Of a stretch of DNA of 64,000 nucleotides, positions 38,401 to 44,934 are shown piece after piece. Position numbers and translations under genes: made by a program. The DNA comes from Sindora glabra. Its lineage: Eukaryota; Streptophyta; Magnoliopsida; Fabales; Fabaceae. Positions within the stretch are counted from its first letter, which is position 1. Each line of letters opens with the position of its first letter. The stretch is taken from positions 14,651,701 to 14,715,700 of the forward strand of contig CM035233.1 of the NCBI GenBank assembly GCA_020226215.1, written 5' to 3'. The notes under the pieces are model-generated. The model saw nothing but the letters and a program-made list of their open reading frames with translations. It ran no database searches and was not told the DNA's origin.

Positions 38401-41199
38401 TACAATTCTCCTGTTTCTGCTGGATTCTTTGCTAACAACTGTCTAGTACCTTTTCCTTCCATCTCAGGCTAATTTCTTTCTTTTGGGAAACAATTTTTTG
38501 TGTGCTTGGATATATTTTTATTTTTGTATTTTTAAAAAATTGTTCTTAAAAACTATCTTTAAAAATTATTTTCGGATTGAAGGAAAATAAAGAATCAAGG
38601 GTCGATGTTGCAAATAAAAAAATATTTTATTTAATGACAAAATTGATATCTAGAACAAAAATATATGTTTGAAAAACAATTAAAAGTTTTTTTATGTTTT
38701 TTTGTTTTAAATTATACATTTGGAGTTACAATTTTTAAAAACAGATTTTAAAAGTAGGTTGTCAAACGTATTCTTTTGTTTTTTATTTTTTTAAAAAAAA
38801 GTAAACTGTTTTTAGAAATAGTAAATAAACAGACCCTTTAGTTCTCTATATTTCATTTTTTTTTTATGCATTAAGTAAACTACCCTACAGATGTCTTTAA
38901 AAAATGGTGAACCAACATCTTTGAGATTGGTAGGTATTGGCAAGGTAGATATTCCTTCTGGACTGGTGTGAATTTCAGAAGCTGATCCTATTTTGAAAGG
39001 TTTCACAATTAAAATTTTCTTCAATCTGAGAGTAGACAGAAGGGAAAACTTTGGATTCGGCAGTAAGACGTGAGCAATTTGTCTTCAATTGCAAGGAGAT
39101 CTGTTTTTTCTAGTGCAAGATGATGACTGGTACCTACTAATTATTCACAAAAACAACAGGATGCCATTGATATTACTCTACTGAAGGTAGGTAAATAAAA
39201 TGCATTTTTTTGGAAGAATTGAACTTAGAGGTGAGTTAAAACGATATGAAGCGTGGCTGATTCAGCCCAGGAGTTATAATTGTATCAGTGTTCAATAAAC
39301 TGGTAAAGGAAGAGAAATGGATTGTGTGTACTGTAGGCGGCTACCTTATTGGATAGGAATTGCAATTTGTTGATAAATTTAGTGCTAAATACAAAAGAAA
39401 CACCTGCAGTTAATATAAAAAATGTCTTGGGTTGAATTTGAAATGGATTACTGAAATATAGAAAATCCCTATTTATAGACACTTGGTATCTAGTTCCAGT
39501 TGGTCCATTATTGACTTAATAAATCTTTCGAATGATCTTGGGCTATTTTTGAACTAATCAAACCTCTAATTATGAGATTAGACTCTTCTAGACTAAATCC
39601 ACTGACATGATTCATAAAGGTGTGACTTTCAAGAGAACAAAAATTTGGAACTCTTTATTACAAATAAAACTGACAATAATATTGGTAATTATTCTGCATC
39701 AATCATTTTGTGTTCCAAGACCATAAACCAAGACCTAAGAACCACTTTTATAACCAAAAAAATAAATTCATAAAAAGAAATAAAAAACATAAACATTTAA
39801 ACACCCAAAATCTAGTTACTTCCAATTATGCCTAATACTTTATCCAATGATACTGATGCAAGCAATAGTAGTAGCATCATGAAGACATAAGCCTGGCGAT
39901 CAAAGAATCTCAATATTTGAGTTTAGTCTTGATCATGGGGCTGACTAACATTTTACTGAATCACTAGTACACAAGGTTATTAGTATTATTAAGCTGTTAC
40001 TTTATTCAAATCTATATCTTTGGTGCTTGAGCTATATATTTAGTAGTTTGCTGTTAAGGTATTGTTATCCGGTATGTTATATCCATGGGTGAGTTTTTCC
40101 TTTGTCTATATTGAAATTGAGTAATGCTATTCACAGTAATTTTGATTCACTTTAATCTCACACACTGCACACTATGCACAATAATGTTTTAAACTGGTCC
40201 TGCTTTGTTGGTGTACCATGCTAATTGTGCAGTGAGTGAAACCGGGTAAATTAAAATGACTGTCCGACATTACTCGTTGGGTTTAATTATTTTGGCTGAT
40301 ATATGTAGCCTTAGTGCCTTGTTATTCAACTTGGACCTTAAAATTGTGTGTGTTTGTTATCAAGTTGTCCAATTTAAAGGATGTATTCAGCTTTCAAAGA
40401 TATCATCAATTAAGACTCAAGTTGGATTTCAAATAAACCCTAGACACCAGATGTGTGAGGCATCTCATGCTTGATGCCTAAAATCCTAAAACCCATCAAT
40501 GCCTAATTCCAAAGTTGTACGTACTGTGTTAACAGCCATAGAATAGCCATTTGAATTATCACTTTAGCCCGGTACCTTTAGTAGTAAAATAGCACTTGAT
40601 GTTCTTTGAACTTTTCTCCGTTAGTGTCCTAAACTGAGCGGCTTGTTGCTCTGCTATCCACCTGAAAAAATGGAATCTTAGTCACAGAGTACTAACATCT
40701 CGCATCTGAAACCCTGGCTAAATCCTTGATAAGCCTTTTTCAGAATCCAGCTAAATCATGATAACAGAGGCCGTGAAAGGGGTAAGCGGTCTCTCGTTAT
40801 GAACTAATCATAATGTGCTTGTTTGTTGGTCATGTAAAGGATTTTATTGGTTCCTTAGTCAACTGTCCAAAATGATAGCAGGGGCCAATGAGACAAGTTT
40901 GTCGCCGATAAGAAGTGATGCAATAGATTTTAGTGATGTTTTTAACCACAACAAGATCTTTGGCTTTTATTCATATCAACCTGCTGCAGTATCCTCGAGA
41001 GGCAAGAGCTAACCGTAAGATCTTTTTGCAGCGCGTGACTGAGAGAACAAATACAGTGAAGTTGACAGATAGGATGTGGGCTAGACTTCTTGCATCCACA
41101 AACCAACCAAGTTTCGTGACATCAGATGATTTGATTCAAGGTGGAGTTGACCACAAGACAGCCCAGGACATTAATAATATTAATATTGCCTCTATCTAG
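5232..41199 (+). CDS. PFK4: ATP-dependent 6-phosphofructokinase, chloroplast PFK4 type, 14 exons
   Basis: It phosphorylates fructose 6-phosphate to fructose 1,6-bisphosphate with ATP, a committed glycolytic step, here probably in plastids. Exons: 5232-5492, 9420-9466, 9605-9644, 9749-9811, 9881-10018, 16723-16881, 16992-17045, 17146-17214, 18635-18764, 18930-18970, 20085-20309, 20919-20967, 36774-36928, 41032-41199. They join in frame with GT-AG borders into 532 aa, the usual length of plastid PFKs. The first ~60 residues are rich in Ser, Phe and Arg, like a transit peptide. Motifs seen: FRRAGPR, GGLCPGIN, GGYRGFY, GGDGTQKGA (Gly of the ATP type, not the PPi-type Asp), PKTIDNDI (catalytic Asp; Lys at the 124-equivalent, known for plant ATP-PFKs), MGRYSG, PESPFYLEG, AEGAG, DPTYMIRAIPSNASD and a WARLLASTNQPSF end. 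PFK4 rather than a cytosolic isoform rests on the N-terminus and remembered similarity. The gene appears intact despite several intronic transposons. Confidence 0.95.
5957..8481 (+). mobile_element. 5'-truncated RTE-clade LINE in PFK4 intron 1
   Basis: A decayed non-LTR retrotransposon in gene orientation. It begins inside the endonuclease (IFIGGDLN, then VHGGFDFG), continues through a broken reverse transcriptase (NYRGIKLISNDMKLWEKVIE, AENQFRF, a degraded IDLEK.YD block) and the RTE-type C-terminus (RMLRWMCGYTRKD, LRWFGHMQRR). It ends in a TTG-repeat tail. A perfect 12-bp target duplication, TATTCATTTCAC, flanks it at 5945-5956 and 8482-8493. Many stops and frameshifts mean it is inactive. 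Confidence 0.9.
6476..8412 (+). pseudogene. Decayed RTE reverse transcriptase and C-terminal region
   Basis: The longest open pieces are 6476-6778, 7134-7355 and 8101-8412. They read as the region before RT, the RT N-terminal block and the conserved RTE C-terminus. The intervening frames are broken by stops and indels, including at the catalytic Asp box near 7630-7690. Confidence 0.8.
8494..9419. other. Remainder of PFK4 intron 1
   Basis: AT-rich intron sequence with T-runs and no recognisable element or coding content. Confidence 0.5.
9420..9466 (+). CDS. PFK4: PFK4 exon 2
   Basis: Codes SYPNPLHKSQAYAIVK after a TTTATGCAG acceptor; the last codon is split with exon 3. The donor is GTGGGT. 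The motif YPNPL follows DLP in plant PFKs, which fixes the join with exon 1. Confidence 0.92.
9605..9644 (+). CDS. PFK4: PFK4 exon 3
   Basis: Codes the end of Lys103 and ETFVSPEDVVSQK, ending in phase 0 at donor GTAAGT. A very short exon, 40 nt, set by the reading frame on both sides. Confidence 0.9.
9749..9811 (+). CDS. PFK4: PFK4 exon 4
   Basis: Codes residues 117-137, including SPRGVHFRRAGPREK, the invariant plant PFK block before the first nucleotide-binding strand. Acceptor CTGTAG, donor GTAGTA. Confidence 0.93.
9881..10018 (+). CDS. PFK4: PFK4 exon 5: GGLCPGIN nucleotide-binding loop
   Basis: Codes residues 138-183. It carries CIVTCGGLCPGINTVIREIV, the glycine-rich loop of the ATP site. 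The donor GTGAGT opens intron 5 (6.7 kb), which holds Copia-A. Confidence 0.94.
10401..10692 (-). mobile_element. Old copia remnant, RNase H end (left piece)
   Basis: Weak antisense similarity to the RNase H end of copia elements. A decayed polypurine tract (about 10405-10422) is followed by sequence resembling the RNase H C-terminus of Copia-A (compare 10441-10550 with 10940-11060). Copia-A interrupts this remnant; it continues at 15741. Confidence 0.5.
10693..10873 (-). repeat. Copia-A 3' LTR
   Basis: 181 bp. In element orientation it starts TGTTAAATAG next to the polypurine tract and ends TTTCAAGT, unusually not in CA; the end is fixed by the target duplication and the primer-binding site of the other LTR. 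Confidence 0.93.
10931..15070 (-). pseudogene. Copia-A gag-pol polyprotein with three nonsense mutations
   Basis: One frame of 1380 codons runs the full length. Domains in order: gag (NGSNYSSW, residues ~35-230), CCHC knuckle CTYCHKSGHTRDRC (~262), protease DSGASDH (~362), integrase HHCC with HCRLGHPS (~488) and D-D-E core (SDVWGP, DDYSRCTW, QQNGVAERKNR, ~545-640), reverse transcriptase (KARLVAKGYTQ, LDIKNAFLH; then YVDDIVI past the first stop) and RNase H (SDADWAGS, SSAEAEYRAM). Stops interrupt it at 11948-11950 (TAG), 11777-11779 (TAA) and 11360-11362 (TGA). Each fits a single C-to-T or G-to-A change, judged from the Copia-B homologue. Gag, protease and integrase remain open. Confidence 0.92.
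15071..15554 (-). other. Copia-A 5' leader
   Basis: Untranslated leader between the 5' LTR and the gag start, partly GC-rich (15240-15350). The open frame on the + strand here has no known motif and is taken as chance. Confidence 0.7.
15555..15735 (-). repeat. Copia-A 5' LTR
   Basis: 181 bp, same ends as the 3' LTR, with five transition differences. The primer-binding site abuts it on the internal side. Confidence 0.93.
15741..16440 (-). mobile_element. Old copia remnant, RT region (right piece)
   Basis: Antisense similarity to copia reverse transcriptase, in the same order as Copia-A. Landmarks are GCTCAATCAGCAT with ATAACCAAC (RNase H), GGTTGCTCCATATA (the MEQPPG block), CCCATATGCCA and a decayed WR..M block, then GGGTTACAAGTGGG. 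It is shortened by deletions and has no open frame. Copia-A inserted between this and the 10401-10692 piece. Confidence 0.65.
16723..16881 (+). CDS. PFK4: PFK4 exon 6
   Basis: Codes residues 184-236, starting GGYRGFYSKNT and including TSRGGHDTHKIVDN and EDRGINQ. It resumes the frame exactly after the 6.7-kb intron. Confidence 0.94.
16992..17045 (+). CDS. PFK4: PFK4 exon 7: GGDG motif
   Basis: Codes residues 237-254. VYIIGGDGTQKGAA carries the Gly (about residue 244) that marks ATP-dependent enzymes; PPi-dependent ones have Asp there. Confidence 0.95.
17146..17214 (+). CDS. PFK4: PFK4 exon 8: catalytic TIDND motif
   Basis: Codes residues 255-277. GIPKTIDNDIA holds the catalytic Asp residues (about 273 and 275) and Lys270 at the site that is Gly in bacterial ATP-PFKs. 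Confidence 0.95.
17215..18634. other. PFK4 intron 8
   Basis: AT-rich intron of 1420 bp. Apart from the RTE tail near 17638 I see no element or coding content. Confidence 0.6.
17638..17790 (-). mobile_element. RTE-type 3' tail fragment in intron 8
   Basis: The complement reads CTATTGGGATAAGGTTTTGT, matching the GAGATAAGGTTTTGTTGTTG end of the intron-1 LINE. Only the 3' tail is recognisable, so this is a severely truncated copy or a SINE sharing that tail, in opposite orientation to the gene. The inner boundary is uncertain. Confidence 0.5.
18635..18764 (+). CDS. PFK4: PFK4 exon 9
   Basis: Codes residues 278-320: [20 protein letters not shown], then the MGRYSG fructose-6-phosphate motif. It ends after the first base of a Gly codon. 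Confidence 0.95.
18930..18970 (+). CDS. PFK4: PFK4 exon 10
   Basis: Codes GFIAMYATLASRDV, completing the split Gly codon and returning to phase 0. Confidence 0.94.
18971..20084. other. PFK4 intron 10
   Basis: An 1114-bp AT-rich intron. Short open frames such as 19677-19889 have no recognisable motif. No element identified. Confidence 0.55.
20085..20309 (+). CDS. PFK4: PFK4 exon 11
   Basis: Codes residues 335-409, the longest core exon. It includes CCLIPESPFYLEG (substrate-binding Glu), GGLFEFIEGRLKENGH, AEGAGQ, KDASGN and DVGLWLTQKIK. Confidence 0.95.
20919..20967 (+). CDS. PFK4: PFK4 exon 12
   Basis: Codes DHFTKVHKMAINMKYI plus the first base of an Asp codon. The donor GTACGT opens intron 12, 15.8 kb long (20968-36773). 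Confidence 0.92.
21009..21129 (-). repeat. Copia-B 3' LTR
   Basis: 121 bp, TGTTAG...TTAACA in element orientation; one mismatch to the 5' LTR. Confidence 0.95.
21137..24607 (-). pseudogene. Copia-B pol polyprotein, lightly broken, no gag
   Basis: The likely start is the Met at 24607 (MDTSFDF), aligning with the start in Copia-C. Domains: NEYAEYLQLKA, protease DSGATDH, integrase HCRLGHPS, CESC, SDIWGP, DDYSRMTW and QQNGVAERKNR, reverse transcriptase KARLVAKGYAQ, LDVKNAFLHGD and YVDDIVITGSD, RNase H SDADWAGCP and SSAESEYRAI. Breaks: a one-base insertion near 23085-23092 relative to Copia-C, a TAG at 22048-22050 that fits CAG to TAG, and a 23-bp tandem duplication at 21597-21642 that shifts the frame in RNase H. 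No CCHC knuckle or gag domain is present anywhere. Confidence 0.92.
21597..21642. repeat. 23-bp perfect tandem duplication in Copia-B RNase H
   Basis: Two perfect copies (21597-21619, 21620-21642) of a unit starting GCATCAGAAAAAGCC. Since 23 is not a multiple of three, it breaks the RNase H frame. Confidence 0.95.
24608..25156 (-). other. GC-rich leader of Copia-B
   Basis: A 549-bp leader between the 5' LTR and the shortened coding region, in the place where gag would lie. The core (about 24720-25020) is much more GC-rich than anything else in the window except the matching leader of Copia-C. A minus-strand open frame at 24800-25012 shows no known domain. Confidence 0.75.
25157..25277 (-). 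repeat. Copia-B 5' LTR
   Basis: 121 bp, abutting the tRNA-Met primer-binding site on its inner side. Confidence 0.95.
25700..26310 (+). mobile_element. L1 LINE 3' fragment (zf-RVT region), left part
   Basis: Decayed + strand sequence resembling the zinc-binding domain at the end of plant L1 ORF2: a block reading about KVPVFV.AAVLNSINSND, followed by a degraded Cys/His stretch and MAWE. A non-autonomous LTR element inserted at 26311; the 3' tail probably resumes after 31995. Confidence 0.55.
26311..26783 (+). repeat. TRIM-like 5' LTR (interrupted)
   Basis: Starts TGTTGAAGTTTTGACAC. Shares long ordered similarity with 31444-31940, including CTAATCAAGTT, ATATATCTTATTATTTAAT and AGTATGTTTTGTAA. 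Copia-C is inserted near its end. Confidence 0.7.
26784..26913 (-). repeat. Copia-C 3' LTR
   Basis: 130 bp, beginning TGTTAGTAGATAAG in element orientation. Confidence 0.92.
26921..30304 (-). pseudogene. Copia-C pol polyprotein, heavily decayed, no gag
   Basis: The start Met at 30304 (MDADSNL) matches Copia-B. Recognisable blocks: NSEYAEYLQLKA, TDHMTG with the protease Asp-Ser-Gly changed to Asn-Ser-Arg, a GAG-pre-integrase block, integrase ITPQQNKVIERKNR, reverse transcriptase KARLVVKEYAQ, LDVKNVFLYGD and the decayed RNase H end. Stops and frameshifts occur throughout; the longest open pieces are 28165-29007, 28979-29371 and 29702-30067. Clearly inactive. Confidence 0.9.
30305..30797 (-). 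other. Leader of Copia-C
   Basis: About 0.5 kb that aligns by eye with the GC-rich leader of Copia-B (shared CCTCCGAAACAGTGCC and GAAGATCGCC on the + strand) and sits in the same place. It is less GC-rich, consistent with deamination. Confidence 0.75.
30812..30941 (-). repeat. Copia-C 5' LTR
   Basis: 130 bp. Its outer terminus reads TATTAG rather than TGTTAG, a transition in the terminal dinucleotide. Confidence 0.92.
31444..31995 (+). repeat. TRIM-like 3' LTR
   Basis: The second copy, starting TATTGGGGTTTCGACAC. The end is uncertain: either near 31948 (TCAACA) or 31995 (CCTACA). Confidence 0.65.
31996..32411. other. Intron 12 segment, possible L1 3' tail
   Basis: The first 200 bp, ending in a T-rich part and TTGATAAAAAAG, could be the 3' UTR of the L1 fragment at 25700-26310. 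The rest shows nothing recognisable. Confidence 0.35.
33153..33430 (+). repeat. 5' LTR of the CACCT-flanked element
   Basis: 278 bp, TGTTAGAG...TTAACA, with a TATATAAATAAAG box near 33269. It contains a 30-bp internal duplication around CATTCTATATATCAGTC. Confidence 0.85.
35063..35213 (+). repeat. 3' LTR of the CACCT-flanked element, shortened
   Basis: 151 bp, TGTTTGCA...TTAACA. It matches the 3' half of the left LTR (TATATAAATA, CATTCTATATATCAG, GCTAAACC) and lacks about 127 bp of the 5' half. Confidence 0.8.
36072..36773. other. 3' end of PFK4 intron 12
   Basis: AT-rich intron sequence without recognisable elements, ending in the TTTTTCAAACAG acceptor. Confidence 0.55.
36774..36928 (+). 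CDS. PFK4: PFK4 exon 13
   Basis: Completes the Asp codon and codes DPTYMIRAIPSNASDNVYC, SAVHGAMAGYTGFTVGPVN and HAYIPIA. The frame is exact across the 15.8-kb intron, which supports long-intron splicing. Confidence 0.94.
37104..38274. mobile_element. Possible degenerate TIR element in intron 13
   Basis: The ends read GGTTGTTTGATTTACA and, as complement, AATTATTTGGTTCACA (11 of 16 match), flanked by CTTAAGA (37097-37103) and CGTAAGA (38275-38281). A second, inner inverted copy lies at 38164-38183 (complement GTTGTTTGATTAACATTAAG). The interior is very AT-rich and non-coding. It may be a hAT-type MITE or two nested ones. Confidence 0.4.
38275..41031. other. Remainder of PFK4 intron 13
   Basis: AT-rich intron sequence. 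Open frames such as 40256-40474 and 40815-41012 show no known domain. Nothing else recognised. Confidence 0.5.
41032..41199 (+). CDS. PFK4: PFK4 exon 14 and stop
   Basis: Codes the C-terminal 55 residues after a TTTTTGCAG acceptor: RVTERTNTVKLTDRMWARLL, ASTNQPSF and a tail ending NIASI, then TAG. I saw no clear AATAAA in the next few hundred bases. Confidence 0.93.
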   Translation, partial: RVTERTNTVKLTDRMWARLLASTNQPSFVTSDDLIQGGVDHKTAQDINNINIASI

Positions 41200-41399
41200 A
41201 TTTTATGTCCATGAAGTGACTGCTGCAAGTTGTTTGGCCTTCCGTACTATCTCAGAATTACTTTCGTCAAGCATATTCATTATCGCAACTGGACAGGTTT
41301 CAGCAAGAAAAAAATAGTTATTCATTTGGTTGGAGTGATAATGGAGGGGCAATCATGAAAAGGAAAACAACTATAAGGGAAGATATTTTTTTCTTCTTT

Positions 41400-41540
41400 T
41401 AGATGGTATACGAAAGACCACGTTAGGGCTTGTCCCTGTCCCTCTTAGGAGTTGGTGTCACAGGGGTCATGGATTGATTCCTGCGGACCTGCCCCATCTT
41501 ATCCCCCTCCTAACGTAGGTTAAAGAAAAAGGAAGATGGA
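41400..41540 (+). mobile_element. tRNA-SINE-like patch
   Basis: A locally GC-rich block in AT-rich DNA. GGATTGATTCC near 41471 matches 9 of 11 positions of a Pol III B box. I found no convincing A box, and the piece ends in AAAGAAAAAGG. A decayed SINE is one reading. Confidence 0.28.
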
Positions 41541-42479
41541 AATGTTAAATGAAAGAAATATTTATATGTTAAATGACAATTATGACCTCATTTATTTATG
41601 ATGATTGATGATTTAAATGTGATTTGTCCATTTAGCAATTAAAAACAATATTTTAATCATGTTTCTCCGCCAAATAATTTTTTTTAGTTCTATATTGATA
41701 TGTACTCGGCAATTTATACTTGTGCATATTAACTTCTGTTAACATTTTTCATATTTTTTGAAACTTAATCATAAAATGGTTGTAACTTATTATAAATTTG
41801 TCATGTTACTTTTGTTGATAGAGTTGCAATATCGGTGTTAATTATTATTTTTATGAAAAACTGAATAATTCCTGTGAAAAATTAAAACTTTATGAAAAGA
41901 GTTTATAAAAACTTGCAAGTATATGTATACTCATTATCTTATTATTTAAAAAGATAAACAGAGGATAAAGAAATATTTTTAATTACAAATCAAAATCTAC
42001 ATGCTGATATTTATCACTAAAAACAGAAATGCAAGATTGAGGAGGGACGACAGAGATCCCCGAGCGAAGTCCCGGTATACATACGTTTTTTGGTCAAAAT
42101 AAAAAAGTTTAGAAATGCAAGATCGAAGAGTAAGGGACGAAAAAATTTATTGTAATGACGTAATATCAAAGGAAAAGAGTAAACTATTAAATTTGTACTT
42201 CATTTTTTTATTTGTCAAGCTAAATTTATACTTAGAAGACTACAAGAACCGTAAATTATAAATTATTTGGTTCGGGTTAATCAAGATATGGGAGGGAATG
42301 GAGAGATTTTATTTTCTTTATATATGTTTGATCAAGAAAAATCTTATTTACTTTTTTTCATTTTTTTATAAGATTATTTTAGATGAAATAATAATGATTT
42401 TCTCTAATTTCTTAGAGAATTCAATTCTCACTTTGAATTTTGAATCTATCGTTTTCAATAATAATATTATTATTAAAAT

Positions 42480-42715
42480 AAAATATAAATAAATGTGATA
42501 ATAATATTAATAAATAATATAATAATTATATTAATAAAAATAGTTAATAATAATAAAAAATTAACAATATAAGAGTGGTAAATATTAATGATAATATAAT
42601 ATAATAAATAACAAAATATATGAATAATTAATGACATTAAAATAATAAATAATTATAAAAAATAATAAGGTTAGAAAATAATAAAAATAAAATGATAATA
42701 ATAATAACAAAGTGA
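42480..42715. repeat. AT-rich simple repeat (AAT-type)
   Basis: Imperfect runs of AAT and ATA trinucleotides with almost no G or C. Confidence 0.75.
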
Positions 42716-43226
42716 AGAATCTTAGGGTATTCATTTCCTTTCCTTTATTTCCCTTTTGATTTCTTTTCCTTCTCTAAGTGGAACCAAACAGTCGTTTAGT
42801 ATTGATAGGTTGGACTGGCCTCTGACTGGCTCATTTAGGTTGGAGTCTGATGTTTTTTTGATGGGTTTCAGGGTGATTTCTGGCCTTTCGTGGCGAATTT
42901 TGGTGGCTTTGGGATGTTGTGCTAATGAGTTTTTAGTCAATAGTGAAAGAAGAATGAGAATTTAGGCTGTGATGGCCGCTATCAGAGTGAGAAAAAGGAC
43001 AACCATCTTGGTTGTAGAGTGGTCGGTGAAAATGAGTCGTTATCAAGAGCCAATTCTGAGCCACAAGCATCATTCTTCTCATGCACTCATGAATTCATGT
43101 GCTAAGAATAGAGTGTTAGGCTATGAGTGTTTGAATTAGTTTGTAAATTATTATATATATGTGTGGTTAAATCCTTAAATATAAAATATTAAAACACATT
43201 TTAATTGTTAGAAAGCAATATTATTT

Positions 43227-43655
43227 TGAAATCAAGAGATATGATAATTTATGATTAAGAAACATCCAATTTAATGATTAAAAATCATGTCTAAAGATAT
43301 CATGATTAGTGATTAATGGTCATGTTGAGTCATGATCAAGAGATATATTAACTCATGATCAAGAATCATGCCAATTAATGATTAAAAATTATGTTGATTA
43401 ATAATCAAGACACATGTTCATATATGATCAAAAGGCATGTTGGTTCATGATGAACAAAAACATTGGTTCATAATTAAGAGTGTTGATGATTCATGTTCAA
43501 GAGAGACATAGTTCATATTTAATAAACATAATAGTTTGTGTGCAAAAGATATGATGATTTGTGATCAAAAGATGCATTGGTTATGATCAAGGGACATGTC
43601 AATTCATGTTCAAGGGATATATTGGTGCATAGTCAAGAAACATGTTGTGTTTTCT
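43227..43655. repeat. Degenerate 23-bp minisatellite, about 18 copies
   Basis: Successive units of 22-24 bp built on TCATGATCAAGAGACATGTTG with heavy divergence, for example TCATGATCAAGAGATATAT, TCATGATCAAGAATCATGC, TTGTGATCAAAAGATGC and TATGATCAAGGGACATG. No frame stays open. The array ends about 50 bp before the Copia-D 5' LTR. Confidence 0.75.
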
Positions 43656-43702
43656 ATAAATATGATGAAACTGTTAGACAAAATGTTAACAAATGATTGA
43701 AT

Positions 43703-44012
43703 TGTTATGAATAATTATTAAGTTTATTAAATTTGGATGCCCACAGGCCAAACATTATACTTTCAATTATAATTAATTATTAGATTAGATGATACATTCT
43801 TATTATGGTCAATTATTACGTTTCAATTCTTTTTCTAAATCATCATTATAAAATAGTAACGTTTAATCAATTTGTCCTATAAATATAGGTTGTATAAATT
43901 ATTCTTGATGCATTTGAATCAAATATTTTCCTCCTTCTTATAACTCTCCTTTATATTTTTCATATCTTTCTTTCATTGTTTCTTAAGTATTTATTTTATT
44001 ATTTTTATAACA
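43703..44012 (+). repeat. Copia-D 5' LTR
   Basis: 310 bp, TGTTATGA...TATAACA, followed by TTATCAGTG, a weak primer-binding-site match. It contains CTATAAATATAGG, a TATA-like box. Confidence 0.85.
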
Positions 44013-44934
44013 AGTTATCAGTGTTAGACTCTAATTCACTGAAGTAATTGCTTATAGACGTAAATTATTTTACTTAATCTTATTACTTTGTACTAATATA
44101 GTAATTCTTCTTTCTTATATTGTTTTTATTCCTTTTTTCATTCATATTTTGATTTTAGTTTCTATAATGGTTTTAACGTTTCACTAATTTTATTTGAAGA
44201 AACAATAGTTATGAAATATTGAATATGATATGTAGAAATACCAATATAAATAAATAATGAATTAAACTGAAAAGGAGAAAACAACTTAAATTCACGTATA
44301 TGATATATTATACATCTAAGAATTTATTCCTAAATGCTAAATGAATGAAATTTCTAAATCTATTTTTGAAGTGCATGTTAGTTTTTGTAAAATATGTGAG
44401 TATATATATATGGTATGCAATTATGGATATGTGGCAAACACTTAATTATATTATTATCTCGTGATTAAAAAAAATTGCTATATGCAATAATAATATAATT
44501 TATGTTGATGTAGAGAGAAAATTTACTTGCATGATAAGGTTTAGCTTTACGCAAAGATGAACATAAACATTCAAGAAATTAAGTTTGGAAAAGGAAAGAA
44601 TTATCAAGAAGCAAATGATATATAAATATACACATATTTAATAATTACATAAAGATATATAATTTATCTTTTTTTTTATCTCATTCACTTTTAATATAAT
44701 TTGAAATATACCTTTTATAAATTTGATAATTTTTGCAATATTTGATCACCATATAGATTGACAATGAAATAGAAAATTGATAGTGGATTGATAATTATAT
44801 GAATAATATGTTGATTAATAATTCTTTTCAATATTCAACCTTTGTTATATTGGAAGTTTTCTAATTTTTTTTTATATGTCTATGATAGTATTATATAAAA
44901 TCTTGCAAATTTTGAATTTGTGGCTCTGGACATT

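Larger units (their letters stand above)
41200..43226. other. Intergenic region downstream of PFK4
   Basis: Begins with the presumed PFK4 3' UTR, without a clear poly(A) signal. It includes a SINE-like patch and an A/T simple repeat (listed separately). The open frames at 42298-42492 and 42756-42965 have no recognisable motif. Confidence 0.5.

Noticed and set aside
43227..43655. CRISPR-like array
   Set aside because: The units are contiguous and degenerate with no unique spacers, and the DNA is plant nuclear; it is a minisatellite.
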